From M3007 sp037445225 (lineage in GTDB: Bacteria > Bacteroidota > Bacteroidia > Chitinophagales > Saprospiraceae): a DNA stretch of 64,000 nt. Location: positions 310,001 to 374,000 of the forward strand of contig JBBIKW010000001.1 in assembly GCA_037445225.1 (NCBI GenBank). The letters are read 5' to 3'. Below, one piece after another: positions 22,879 through 32,225 of this stretch. The notes beneath the pieces are model-generated. The model was not told the DNA's origin and did no database searches. It worked only from the letters and a program-made list of their open reading frames with translations. Each line of letters starts with the position of its first letter. Position 1 is the first letter of the stretch. Position numbers and translations under genes: made by a program.

Positions 22879-25800
22879 ATGGCTCAAAAACGTTTTACGC
22901 CAAACGCTTTTCTATGGCTGCTCCTGCTCGGGTTCATCCTGCGAGCCGCTCCTCCCGCCCAGGCCCAATGTGCGATGTCGTGCAACAACTTTGTCCAGAT
23001 TTCCTTGGACGACGACTGTGAAGTAGCAATTGACCCGGACATGATCCTGGAGGGCAATGGCTGCCCCAACGGCAACTTTGTCGTCGAGATTCGGGTCAAC
23101 GGCGTGTGGGTGCCGGGTGTGGTCAACGCTAACCACATCAACCAGACGCTACAGGTGCGCGTGCGCGAGCTCAACAGTGGCAACAGCTGCTGGGGATACA
23201 TCTTGGTGGAGGACAAACTCGACCCGCAGATTACGTGCACCAACATCACGCTCTCGTGCGGCATCACCACATACACGCCGCAGTACTTGCAAGACGAGCT
23301 CAACCTGAGCGCTGCCTACCCCACCGTGGTGGAAAACTGCGGCAACTTCACCCTCTCGTACATCGACCAGTTTACCGATCTGCCCTGCAACGGGACGATC
23401 AACGGCTTGAACAACATCAGCGCCTATGTGCGCCGCACCTGGACGGCTGTCGACCAAAGTGGGAACTCCGCCACTTGCTCTCAATTTATCTATTTCCAGC
23501 GGCGCAGTGTCCAACAGGTGCAGTTTCCGCCCAACGTTACCCTGTCGTGCGAAAGCCCCGACACCCACCCCTCCAATACCGGCGTGCCCTTCATCGTAGA
23601 CTTTGGGCGAGAATTTCCCCTCTATCCGCAGAATACCTTCTGCGAGCTAAGCCTCACTTATTCCGACCAAGTGTTGCCTATCTGCGACGGCTCCTACAAG
23701 ATCTTGCGCACCTGGACGGTGCTCGACTGGTGTTTACCTACGCAGGCCGGCTCCAACCCACGCCAACATATTCAGCTGATCGAGGTTGAAGACGATCAAG
23801 GCCCGCAGATTGCTTGTCCGAACAATCTGACGGTCAACACCAATCCCTGGAACTGCGCGCGCGACTTGGACTTGCCCGACGTGCTCATCGAAGACAACTG
23901 CTCGCGTATCAAAGACATTTGGGCCGAGTACACCATCAATGGAACGGGCAAGACCTTAGCCGGTACAGTGGAGGACTTTCCCGGCAACAACCCGTGGCAT
24001 CCCGACACCTTGGGCGTATTGGGCATCGCCAACGGCCTGCCTTTAGGAAACACGCTAATGCGCTATGTGGTGCGCGACGATTGCGGCAACACCGCTACTT
24101 GTCAGTTCATCATCACCGTGGCCGACCAGACACCGCCCAACACCATCTGCATCGAGGCGACGAAGGTAGCCCTGGGTGCCAACGGCATGGCCTTAGTCAA
24201 CGCCAGCACCTTCGACAAGGGCTCCTACGATAACTGCTCCCCGGTGCGCTTCAAGGCGCGCCGTATGGATGCCAATCCCTGCCAACCCAACGACCGCTTC
24301 TACGACCAGGTGAAGTTTTGCTGCGAAGATGTAGGCAAAACCATCGCGGTCATCTTGCGCGTCTACGATATTCCCGTGCCCAATGGTGAGGTGTCCTTAG
24401 AGTTTGGCCAAGACAACGCCAACGACTGCATGGTGCAAGTGACCGTAGAGGACAAACTCAAGCCCACGTGCAATGCCCCGAGCAATGCCTCGGTGTCGTG
24501 TAGCAACTTCGACCCCACTTTGTGGGCCTATGGCTTCGCTACCGCCATCGACAACTGCTGCATTGACACGATTACAGAGACGCGCAACTTGGCCCTCTTC
24601 GACACGCTGTGCAACCGCGGCACCATCACCCGCACCTTCCGCGTCGAAGATTGCGGCGGCCAAACGGCTAGCTGTACGCAGCGCATCTTTGTCGCTTATC
24701 AGCAGGACTACTTCGTCCGCTTCCCCAACGACGTCATCGTCACCGCGTGCGACGGCACGGGGAATTTTGGAGAACCCATCTTCTTCGGAAAAGACTGTGA
24801 GGCATTGGCGGTGTCGCATCAGGATGAAATCTTCACAGTGGTGTCCGATGCCTGCTTTCTCATCGAGCGCACCTGGACGGTCATCAATTGGTGCAGCTAT
24901 AACCCTAACGAAGGGCTCATCAATGTGCCCAATCCTAACCCTAATCCGTCGGCCAACCACCCCAGCAATCTGCCCGGCCCAGTGGTCTCGCCGGCAGGCA
25001 TCCCTGCGCCTTGGAGCCCTACTGTCGTGTCCATATCCCCCGGTGCGCCGCCCACCAACTACTCTATTTATTGGAGTGCTAATGCGAACGGATATCGCTA
25101 TAAGCAAATCATCAAGGTTATCGACGGGCAAAAGCCCATTGTAGAAAACTGCAAACCCTCGCCAGACACTGTCTGCGACCTGACGGCAAACGACGCTGCG
25201 CTGTGGAACGCCTCGTTTTGGTGGGATCCCTCCGCAGAAAGCCACGACCTGTGCGAGGCGCCTACCGACCTGAGCATCACGGCCACCGACCTCTGTTCGG
25301 GGGCTAACGTCAACTTCCGCTATCTGCTCTTCTTGGATCTGAACAGCGACGGCGTCATGGAGACGGTCGTCAGCAGCACCCAGACCGGCTTGGGCGGCTT
25401 GGGCTGGAACCGCATCAACTTCGGCAATGCTCTCAATCCCGGATATGCCGGCGGTGAAGCGCGCGCATTCGACTTCCGCTCCGTGCCCGACAACCAAAAG
25501 TACGGTTTTGCCCTGCAAGTGACTACCCAAGACAACAAAAAGGCGGCTGCTGTGCGCTGGAATACCCAGCAGGCGCCCAACACCTTTGTCGTGCCGGAGC
25601 TACCCTACGGCACCCACAAGATCAAGTGGTTTGTCGACGACGGCTGCGGCAATGAGCAGAGCTGTGAGTGGTTCTTCGAGGTCAAAGACTGCAAGAAACC
25701 CACTGTGGTGTGCAAGAACCTCGCCGTCAACATCATGCCCACAAAGATGGTTGCTGTTGACCTCAGCGACCTGCTCCAGTCCACCTCCGACAACTGCACC

Positions 25801-27237
25801 CCAGAGAGCAAGCTGCTCACAGCCGTGCGCAAAAGAGGCGACGGGCAAGGGTTCCCTATGCTGCCCAACGGCCAACCCCAGAGGAAAGTCACCTTTACCT
25901 GCAGCGAAATCGGTACCCAAGAAGTGGAGGTGTGGTCCAGAGACCTGGCCGGCAACATGGACTTCTGCATCGCGCGCGTGGATATTCAAGACAACATGGG
26001 GGCATGTAGCGGCCACAACGCCACGGTGGCCGTCGCCTTGACCAACGAGAAAAACGAAGGGCTCGCCTATGCCGACATCTCTCTGAAAGGGTATACTCTA
26101 GGCGGTGCCCACTCTATCGAGTTGAATGGGCTTAGCGATGAAAACGGCCAATGCCTCTTCAGTAATGCCATTCCATTTGGAAGCTCCTATACGATCGCTC
26201 CCTTCAAAAATAACGACCCGCTCAATGGCGTATCGACGTACGATCTCTTGCTCATCAACCGACATATTCTCGGCATTGAGCCGCTGTCCAGCCCCTATAA
26301 GATGATCGCTGCCGATGCCAACAAGAGCCGATCCATCACGACGCTCGACTTGGTGGAGCTGCGCAAGTTGATCTTGGGCTTGTACACCGAGCTACCGACC
26401 AACGCCAGCTGGCGTTTTGTGCCGGCCGACTTTGGCTTTCCAACTCCGACGAACCCCTTCGAGACTGAATTTCCAGAAGTTATTTCGGTTGCCGACGTGA
26501 TGGGCGACCGACTTAACGAGAACTTCGTGGCCATTAAGGTAGGCGACGTCAATGGGAATGCCATCGCCAACGCAGCCTCCGTTCAAGAGCGCACGGCGGG
26601 AACAGCTTTCCTCGCTTTGCCGGAGCGGCAGGTGAAGAAGGGTGAGGTGTTTGCCATAACGCTCTATCCCGAAGAGGTAGTGGCCTACCAGTTGACCCTA
26701 TCGTATCCCGATTTAGAGCTGATCGACATCGTACCGGAGAACGGCCTTTTGCGCGAACACTTCGCGGTGTTTGAGGCCGACAAGGCCCTGACGGCAGCCA
26801 TCGATGTCGGTGCAGGCTTCCGCTTGCAGTTCCGCGCTCTGCGCGACGGCGCGCTGAGCCGGATGCTTTTCTTGAGCAACTACATTACCCGCAGCGAAGG
26901 CTATGACGCTCAAGGACAAAAGCTCGCGCTCGCCTTGCGCTTTGAAGGCTTAACTCCACAACTAAAAGAAGAGGCGCCCTTCGAACTCTTCCAAAATGCA
27001 CCCAACCCAGTGCGCGAGTTCACTTCTATCGTCTTCTTCTTGCCCAAACCCACAGAGGTTACCTTGACCATTACCGATACAGAAGGGCGGTTGGTGAAAA
27101 GGATCAAGGGCTTCTATCCAGCTGGCCTCAATAGCGCCGTCTTGCAGCGCGCCGAGTTGCCGGCCGGAATTCTTTTCTACCAACTGGCTACACCGACGCA
27201 CAGCGCAACGAAAAAGATGTTTGTTGCACAAGACTGA
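22879..27237 (+). CDS. Giant T9SS surface protein with HYR-like repeats, dockerin and cohesin-like parts
   Basis: The protein is about 1,452 residues (an ATG at 22846 would add 11). After a signal peptide (LWLLLLGFILRAAPPAQAQ) come many cysteine-containing repeats with D-x-C-G-N-x-A-T-C and 'RTWTVLDWC' cores, like HYR/Ig domains. Near residue 1,120 a dockerin-like pair of calcium loops is visible (GVSTYDLLLINRHILG ... AADANKSRSITTLDLVELRKLILG ... KVGDVNGNA), followed by a cohesin-like domain (LPERQVKKGEVFAITL). A T9SS sorting domain ends it (FQNAPNPVREFTSIVFFL ... FYQL ... KKMFVAQD). Its likely role is adhesion or surface assembly. A strong terminator follows. Confidence 0.88.
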   Translation: MAQKRFTPNAFLWLLLLGFILRAAPPAQAQCAMSCNNFVQISLDDDCEVAIDPDMILEGNGCPNGNFVVEIRVNGVWVPGVVNANHINQTLQVRVRELNSGNSCWGYILVEDKLDPQITCTNITLSCGITTYTPQYLQDELNLSAAYPTVVENCGNFTLSYIDQFTDLPCNGTINGLNNISAYVRRTWTAVDQSGNSATCSQFIYFQRRSVQQVQFPPNVTLSCESPDTHPSNTGVPFIVDFGREFPLYPQNTFCELSLTYSDQVLPICDGSYKILRTWTVLDWCLPTQAGSNPRQHIQLIEVEDDQGPQIACPNNLTVNTNPWNCARDLDLPDVLIEDNCSRIKDIWAEYTINGTGKTLAGTVEDFPGNNPWHPDTLGVLGIANGLPLGNTLMRYVVRDDCGNTATCQFIITVADQTPPNTICIEATKVALGANGMALVNASTFDKGSYDNCSPVRFKARRMDANPCQPNDRFYDQVKFCCEDVGKTIAVILRVYDIPVPNGEVSLEFGQDNANDCMVQVTVEDKLKPTCNAPSNASVSCSNFDPTLWAYGFATAIDNCCIDTITETRNLALFDTLCNRGTITRTFRVEDCGGQTASCTQRIFVAYQQDYFVRFPNDVIVTACDGTGNFGEPIFFGKDCEALAVSHQDEIFTVVSDACFLIERTWTVINWCSYNPNEGLINVPNPNPNPSANHPSNLPGPVVSPAGIPAPWSPTVVSISPGAPPTNYSIYWSANANGYRYKQIIKVIDGQKPIVENCKPSPDTVCDLTANDAALWNASFWWDPSAESHDLCEAPTDLSITATDLCSGANVNFRYLLFLDLNSDGVMETVVSSTQTGLGGLGWNRINFGNALNPGYAGGEARAFDFRSVPDNQKYGFALQVTTQDNKKAAAVRWNTQQAPNTFVVPELPYGTHKIKWFVDDGCGNEQSCEWFFEVKDCKKPTVVCKNLAVNIMPTKMVAVDLSDLLQSTSDNCTPESKLLTAVRKRGDGQGFPMLPNGQPQRKVTFTCSEIGTQEVEVWSRDLAGNMDFCIARVDIQDNMGACSGHNATVAVALTNEKNEGLAYADISLKGYTLGGAHSIELNGLSDENGQCLFSNAIPFGSSYTIAPFKNNDPLNGVSTYDLLLINRHILGIEPLSSPYKMIAADANKSRSITTLDLVELRKLILGLYTELPTNASWRFVPADFGFPTPTNPFETEFPEVISVADVMGDRLNENFVAIKVGDVNGNAIANAASVQERTAGTAFLALPERQVKKGEVFAITLYPEEVVAYQLTLSYPDLELIDIVPENGLLREHFAVFEADKALTAAIDVGAGFRLQFRALRDGALSRMLFLSNYITRSEGYDAQGQKLALALRFEGLTPQLKEEAPFELFQNAPNPVREFTSIVFFLPKPTEVTLTITDTEGRLVKRIKGFYPAGLNSAVLQRAELPAGILFYQLATPTHSATKKMFVAQD

Positions 27238-27272
27238 ATAAGTCCAACCAACCTTTTGCGCAAATAGCTACA

Positions 27273-27304
27273 CCCCGTACTATTTCGATAGTACGGGGCT
27301 TTTC
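27273..27304 (+). terminator. Rho-independent terminator
   Basis: A perfect 11-base stem, CCCCGTACTAT (27273-27283) with ATAGTACGGGG (27288-27298), closed by a TTCG tetraloop and followed by CTTTTC. It lies 36 bases after the stop of the giant T9SS gene. Confidence 0.9.
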
Positions 27305-27409
27305 ATTCAAAACCTATCCGCCCCTCTTTCGAAAGATAATACCCTGAAGGAATACCGCTAGCAAAAGCGTGATATTGCGAGAGAGCGATACGTTTTCACC
27401 CCTGCATTA

Positions 27410-27417
27410 TACCTTTG
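27410..27417 (+). promoter_or_regulatory. -10 element (TACCTTTG) of mdh
   Basis: The box matches TAnnTTTG and lies 43 bases before the mdh ATG, downstream of a terminator, so it probably starts the mdh-redoxin operon. Confidence 0.55.
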
Positions 27418-27460
27418 CGCACATAAGCAAGATATTCATCTTCGGACACTCTCATACGAC

Positions 27461-28402
27461 ATGAGCAAAGTTACTGTTATTGGCGCAGGCAATGTAGGCG
27501 CAACCTGCGCCAATGTGCTGGCCCATGAAGACATCTGCAACGAGATCGTCCTCTTGGACATCCAGGAGGGCATAGCTAAAGGAAAGGCGCTGGATATCTG
27601 GCAACAGGCGCCCATCGACGGCTATTCGACCCGCGTGGTGGGAGGCGGCAACGACGCTTATCCGCTGACGGCCGACTCCGATATCGTCATCATCACGGCG
27701 GGTATCCCGCGCAAACCCGGCATGAGCCGCGACGACCTCATCAGCACTAACGCCAACATCGTCGTCTCGGTCACGCGAGAAATTTTGAAGTACTCGGCCA
27801 ACCCGATCATCATTGTCGTTTCCAACCCGTTGGACGTAATGACCTACGCCTGTTGGAAGGCCTCTGGTCTTAGCGACCGCCGCGTATTGGGTATGGCTGG
27901 CGTGCTCGATACCGCCCGCTATCGCGCCTTTTTAGCCGAAGAAATCGGCTGTTCTCCCAAGGATATTTCGGCTATGCTCATGGGCGGGCACGGCGATACC
28001 ATGGTGCCGCTGCCGCGTTACACCACCGTAAGCGGCATACCTGTCACCGAATTAGTAGCGCCCGACAAGTTGAACACCATCATTGAACGTACTAAATTTG
28101 GCGGCGGCGAGTTGGTCAACCTCATGGGAACATCCGCTTGGTATGCCCCCGGCGCAGCAGCCGCCCAAATGGCAGTGTCTATCCTCAAAAATGAAAACCG
28201 CATTTATCCTTGCTGCATACGCCTCACCGGTCAATACGGCATCGACGACCTCTTTGTGGGCGCTCCGGTAAAGTTGGGGCGCCAGGGGGTGCAGCAAATC
28301 ATCGAGCTCCAACTGCAAGCGGAAGAAAAGGCGCTGCTTCACCAGTCGGCCACTGCCGTACGAGAAGTGGTGCGGGTGCTCGATGGGATGAACATCTTGT
28401 AG
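27461..28402 (+). CDS. mdh: Malate dehydrogenase (NAD)
   Basis: The 313-residue protein is of the LDH-like malate dehydrogenase type (as in Bacteroidota and Chloroflexi), interconverting malate and oxaloacetate in the TCA cycle. It shows the NAD loop VTVIGAGNVGATCANVLA, ITAGIPRKPGMSRDDL (with the Arg expected for malate), VVSNPLDVMTY, GMAGVLDTARYR, and the catalytic histidine in MGGHGDTMVPL near residue 175. A redoxin-like gene begins one base after its stop. Confidence 0.95.
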   Translation: MSKVTVIGAGNVGATCANVLAHEDICNEIVLLDIQEGIAKGKALDIWQQAPIDGYSTRVVGGGNDAYPLTADSDIVIITAGIPRKPGMSRDDLISTNANIVVSVTREILKYSANPIIIVVSNPLDVMTYACWKASGLSDRRVLGMAGVLDTARYRAFLAEEIGCSPKDISAMLMGGHGDTMVPLPRYTTVSGIPVTELVAPDKLNTIIERTKFGGGELVNLMGTSAWYAPGAAAAQMAVSILKNENRIYPCCIRLTGQYGIDDLFVGAPVKLGRQGVQQIIELQLQAEEKALLHQSATAVREVVRVLDGMNIL

Positions 28403-28403
28403 T

Positions 28404-28973
28404 ATGGACGAAAACAAAACTTCGCCCGCTGTCTTGACCACACCTGCTGTCCTGCACGAGATGGTCGGCATGTGTTCGGGTAAAACCCTGGCGCAAATGG
28501 CCGAGGAAGCCCCTGTGCTGCTCATCTTTTTGCGGTTCTTCGGCTGCTCTTTTTGCCGGGAGGCCCTTGCAGATATCGCTAAGACGCGCCAGCGCTTGGA
28601 GAAAAAGGGCGTGCAAATCGTCTTCGTGCACATGTCGCCCAGCAAAGAGACGGCGGAAAAATTCTTCCGAAAGTATCGCCTCGCGCCAGTAGAGCACATC
28701 TCCGACCCAGAGAAGCGCTATTACCGCGCCTTCGGCTTAGGTCGCGGAACCCCGGCGCAGCTCTTTGGCCTCATGAACTGGATACGCGGCTTCCAAGCAG
28801 CGGTCTTAGAGGGGCATGGAGTAGCCTTTCACAGCGACGAGCTGGGCGACGGCTTCCAAATGCCGGGTGTGTTCTTGATCTACAAAGGCCAAATTCGCAG
28901 CTCGTACATCCACGAGCACGCTTGGGACCGACCTAACTACCTCTCTATAGTGGAGTCGTGCGCCTTAGACTAA
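28404..28973 (+). CDS. Peroxiredoxin-like protein (AhpC/TSA, SelL-related)
   Basis: This 189-residue thioredoxin-fold protein has LIFLRFFGCSFCREALADI (a CxxC in place of the single peroxidatic Cys of classical peroxiredoxins) near residue 47, then VQIVFVHMSPSKETAEKFF, ISDPEKRYYRAFGL and MPGVFLIYKGQI. This is the pattern of the AhpC-TSA_2/SelL-like redoxins, thought to reduce disulfides or peroxides. The one-base gap to mdh shows an operon. It converges with the TIR gene, 11 bases between stops. Confidence 0.85.
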   Translation: MDENKTSPAVLTTPAVLHEMVGMCSGKTLAQMAEEAPVLLIFLRFFGCSFCREALADIAKTRQRLEKKGVQIVFVHMSPSKETAEKFFRKYRLAPVEHISDPEKRYYRAFGLGRGTPAQLFGLMNWIRGFQAAVLEGHGVAFHSDELGDGFQMPGVFLIYKGQIRSSYIHEHAWDRPNYLSIVESCALD

Positions 28974-28984
28974 GGCAGTCCGAC

Positions 28985-31900
28985 TCAGAGCGGTTGGCGC
29001 TGAGCCAGCTGTTCTACATAGGTCTTCCACTGGTCTACGGTACTCAAGTAGGCGCGCACCTCGCTTCGCTCGACCAAGTAGTCGAAGTCAAAAAATCGGT
29101 TTTCGTAGTGGTTTTGCCAAGGGAGCGGTATGATCCCCCAAAAATAGCTGTTCCAGCGAATACGCCCGCGCCGCTCTAATTCCTCCTGTGCCAAATGGAG
29201 AAAAGCCGGGTCGGGGTAAAAGCGAAAAATAGCCTTGAGCTTTCGGATAATTTCGATAGCGATTTGGCGCTCAATACGCTTATTTTCAGGCAATATCGGG
29301 CTTATCTCGGAGTAATACCGCCGTTCTGCATCGGCAAAGCGGCGCTCAGCGATGCGCCGACGGGCCTCCATAGCGGAGAAGCGCTCGGGCGCTTGGCGTA
29401 TGATTTGGCGCAACACTTCTAAGGGCTGAAAACCCAGGGGCATCTCTACGGGCCAAGGCACGGCTTCCGAATGGAGCGAAATGTCTATCCACGGGAGTTT
29501 ACGTTCGAGAGTAAGCTCGTCGAAGACCAGTTGGAGCAGATTGGGGTCGAGATACAGATCTCGGTATTGGTGGAGGGCTTCCAGCAGCAGGCGCGTGAGT
29601 TCGAAGCGGAGGGGCTCTTGGCCGACCGGCATCTTCTCGTACATGGGCAGGATGCGCCGCCGAAAGAGGTTGTGGTTGAGGATGCGAAAGGCCACTTCCT
29701 CCGGCAGATTGGCTGCGCTTTGGAGCGCGCGGCGCATTTCGCCAACGGCGTCATAGCCCAAGGCTTTCGTGTCGGGCTCAGTTTCCAGTTGGAAGGGCGC
29801 GAATTCTACCCACAAAAGCGCGCGCTCGCCGAGCAGCTCTAACAGGATGCGCTGCCACAGGGGAAGGGCACGCTCGGGCAATGCCAGGGCTGCACTTTTC
29901 CAGTCGCGCAGGCACTGGATGATGGCTGCGCGCGCTTCGATGGGGTCTGGCCTGCGAAAATCCCGATACTCTAGCTGCCGGCGCACAGCGTCGTAGCGCG
30001 CATCCGTTTGAGCGACCCATTGACGATGGACGGCTTCTAACACGTTGGGTTGCACCTGCATCCAACCCACTCGGCCGGCTCGGTCGCGGATAATTTTTTC
30101 CAACACCTTTACCGCGTCAAAACGAAAGCGCTCGCAGTCGGGATGCGCGCACAGCCGCCCCTGCTCGTCGAGGACGAACCAGCGCAGCTGTCCGATGGCT
30201 TCAGCGGGCCTCTCGGATGCAACCGGCTGCAACAAGTCGGGCAACAACTGTTCTACAGCAAAGCGCAAGAAGGACTCCTCATCGGCATAGGAGTCGTCTC
30301 CGAAAATTTTATAGCCCAAAAGGGCTGCATCGATCAGCTCGAGCACCGACTCGCGCAGGTCGGTAAAGTGAAGATGCCGACGGTGCTCCTCCGCGACCTG
30401 CCGCTGCAGGCGGACGCGCTTGGCGCGCAGGTTAAACAGCAAGTTTTCGCGCAGCTGGCGGCGCATCAACTCGTCGTCGTCGGCCGTCGAGACCGCCTCC
30501 AACATGTCGATGACTTCGCGAATTTCGCTCTCTAAGCCAAAGTCCTCGTGCGAGGCAAAGCGAAACTCGTCACGGACGATTTCCACGCGCCGAATGTAGT
30601 CGTACTTGCCGCCGTTGCACATCTCGTTGACGGCCTGCTCTAAAAAGCCGCGATAGGAGTGGATCGTCCGGTAAAGGGTCATGGCTACCTGTATGGTCCG
30701 AGCAATGGCGGCTCGGTTATCGGGCATTTCGTCGCGATGGCGTCCGGTGTGGAGGATGTAGTCGTTTTCGAAGGTACTGTATAGGCGAAGGAGGGCGTCG
30801 GAGAGCCCTTCAGCGGCAGCGCGCAGGTTGTAAGTGCCGGCCTCGGAAGGGCACTTGCCGGCGCGCTGATACTCAGCAAAGCGCCGCGCGTAGGCGATGA
30901 CTTGATTCAGCTTGCTGCCCGACCCGTATACGGCCTCGCGCACGATGCGGTCGGGGTTTTCCTTTTTTAGGAAAGACACCAGAAGCAGCTCGTACAGCTG
31001 TGCCGACTGAGGATCGATTTGGGTTTGGACGCGCTCACACAGGGCGTGTGCTCGGCCGTACTGAGCGGCAGCCAGCGCATCTTGGGCGAGCAGGAGGTGC
31101 CGCCGAAATTCTTGCTGCTGTTGGAGGTTGAGCGTTCCAGCCCCCTCCCAGACCTCGTCGTTGGCGGTATGCGGAGGCAGGTTGAGCACTTCGGGCACGA
31201 GCACCTCACCAAAAGGCAAGAATAGCCCGGCAAGAGGCTCGGCCGGCACCGGAAGAGGCGAACGACCAAAGTAAAAGTCGGCAAACAAGGTCGGCCAACC
31301 CTCGCGAAAACGCTGCTCATCGATGCGACCAATGAGGTGGTACATGTCGGTGCGAATGTCCTCCATCCGACGGCGAAACTCCTCAAACGACAGCTTGCTG
31401 CGCTGGCTTTGCTGGCCCCATTCGGCAAAAGCATCTTCCAGCTGGAAAAGGTCATCTGGGACGCGTTCGGGGTGAAAAAGGCGCTTGAGCAGCTCAAACA
31501 AAGGGCTTAGGTCGCAGTGCTCCAGCCACACCCATAAGCGCTCGCGCACGTCTTCGAAGGTCAAGGAAAAGTCAGAGCCGACCGGCATGGGAAAGAGCGG
31601 CGCATCCCGAGCAATCTTGAGCAAGAGGTCGCGGGCCCGAGCCGCAGCCCGCTTCAACTGGCGCTCCCGACCAAAGAGAGCATTCTCTATAGGCTCATCG
31701 GCAGAGGGCGCTATGGGAAACCCCGACAGTATGGCCGGCACAAAAGCATCCCGGACCAACAGCACCAACACCTGCAGCGCACCCTGCCGACGGCGAAACT
31801 CCTCTACGGCCTTTTGTACTTCCCAACGTACGTTGGGCGTATCCAAATAGTGGGTAGAAAGACACGCCACAAACAGGTCGGCCTGCTCTAAAAAGTCCGC

Positions 31901-32059
31901 CGCCGCACGTCGATAATCTTCCTCCGCCACCTCCATAGGGTTCCAAAACACCAGCTCTTGCCCTTCCAAGGCCTGATTTAAGTGCCGATAAAAATCGTCG
32001 GCAGCCTGTATGTCCGACGCGTCAAAAGAGATATAGATGTGCCACGGGCGCTGCAGCAT
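28985..32059 (-). CDS. TIR-domain protein with a large helical C-terminal region
   Basis: From the ATG at 32059 the protein is 1,024 residues. Residues 1-130 or so form a TIR-like domain: WHIYISFDASDIQAADDFYRHL, ELVFWNPMEV, ADLFVACLSTHYLDTPNVRWEVQKAV (Glu80 is placed like the catalytic Glu of TIR NAD-cleaving enzymes) and ALQVLVLLVRDAF. The remaining 890 or so residues are almost all charged helices rich in Arg, Glu and Leu, with no recognised domain, membrane segment or signal peptide. TIR proteins of this shape often act in anti-phage or stress signalling by consuming NAD+ or making cADPR-like messengers; that is inference. It is a single gene with no evident partner nearby. A TACATTTG box lies six bases before the ATG. 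Confidence 0.85.
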   Translation of the reverse strand: MLQRPWHIYISFDASDIQAADDFYRHLNQALEGQELVFWNPMEVAEEDYRRAAADFLEQADLFVACLSTHYLDTPNVRWEVQKAVEEFRRRQGALQVLVLLVRDAFVPAILSGFPIAPSADEPIENALFGRERQLKRAAARARDLLLKIARDAPLFPMPVGSDFSLTFEDVRERLWVWLEHCDLSPLFELLKRLFHPERVPDDLFQLEDAFAEWGQQSQRSKLSFEEFRRRMEDIRTDMYHLIGRIDEQRFREGWPTLFADFYFGRSPLPVPAEPLAGLFLPFGEVLVPEVLNLPPHTANDEVWEGAGTLNLQQQQEFRRHLLLAQDALAAAQYGRAHALCERVQTQIDPQSAQLYELLLVSFLKKENPDRIVREAVYGSGSKLNQVIAYARRFAEYQRAGKCPSEAGTYNLRAAAEGLSDALLRLYSTFENDYILHTGRHRDEMPDNRAAIARTIQVAMTLYRTIHSYRGFLEQAVNEMCNGGKYDYIRRVEIVRDEFRFASHEDFGLESEIREVIDMLEAVSTADDDELMRRQLRENLLFNLRAKRVRLQRQVAEEHRRHLHFTDLRESVLELIDAALLGYKIFGDDSYADEESFLRFAVEQLLPDLLQPVASERPAEAIGQLRWFVLDEQGRLCAHPDCERFRFDAVKVLEKIIRDRAGRVGWMQVQPNVLEAVHRQWVAQTDARYDAVRRQLEYRDFRRPDPIEARAAIIQCLRDWKSAALALPERALPLWQRILLELLGERALLWVEFAPFQLETEPDTKALGYDAVGEMRRALQSAANLPEEVAFRILNHNLFRRRILPMYEKMPVGQEPLRFELTRLLLEALHQYRDLYLDPNLLQLVFDELTLERKLPWIDISLHSEAVPWPVEMPLGFQPLEVLRQIIRQAPERFSAMEARRRIAERRFADAERRYYSEISPILPENKRIERQIAIEIIRKLKAIFRFYPDPAFLHLAQEELERRGRIRWNSYFWGIIPLPWQNHYENRFFDFDYLVERSEVRAYLSTVDQWKTYVEQLAQRQPL

Positions 32060-32064
32060 AAGGG

Positions 32065-32072
32065 CAAATGTA
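32065..32072 (-). promoter_or_regulatory. -10 element (TACATTTG) of the TIR gene
   Basis: The complement of 32065-32072 fits TAnnTTTG and ends five bases before the ATG at 32059, so transcription would start at or next to the start codon. It argues against a start at 32083. Confidence 0.45.
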
Positions 32073-32180
32073 CGAGCAGGCAATTAGTTCTGACCTTTAC
32101 AGAAAGCCAAAGAGCAACCGCTCCGAAGTCTGATGCCTTATCTGGTGTTAAAGCCCATGCGCCTGCCGTAAACTTATGCG

Positions 32181-32188
32181 TACATTTG
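32181..32188 (+). promoter_or_regulatory. -10 element (TACATTTG) of the alpha-2-macroglobulin gene
   Basis: The box matches TAnnTTTG and lies 37 bases before the ATG at 32226. No clear -33 element is seen. Confidence 0.5.
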
Positions 32189-32225
32189 ATGCGCACTAAA
32201 CTTTCCCTCCTAAAACAAGACGATC

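Noticed and set aside
24920..24960. Telomere-like CCTAACCCTAATCC run
   Set aside because: It is in frame and encodes Asn-Pro repeats of the surface protein; only two or three units.
24397..25530. A 377-codon open frame antisense to the giant T9SS gene
   Set aside because: It mirrors the high-GC sense gene, has no recognisable domain, and the sense strand clearly encodes the repeats.
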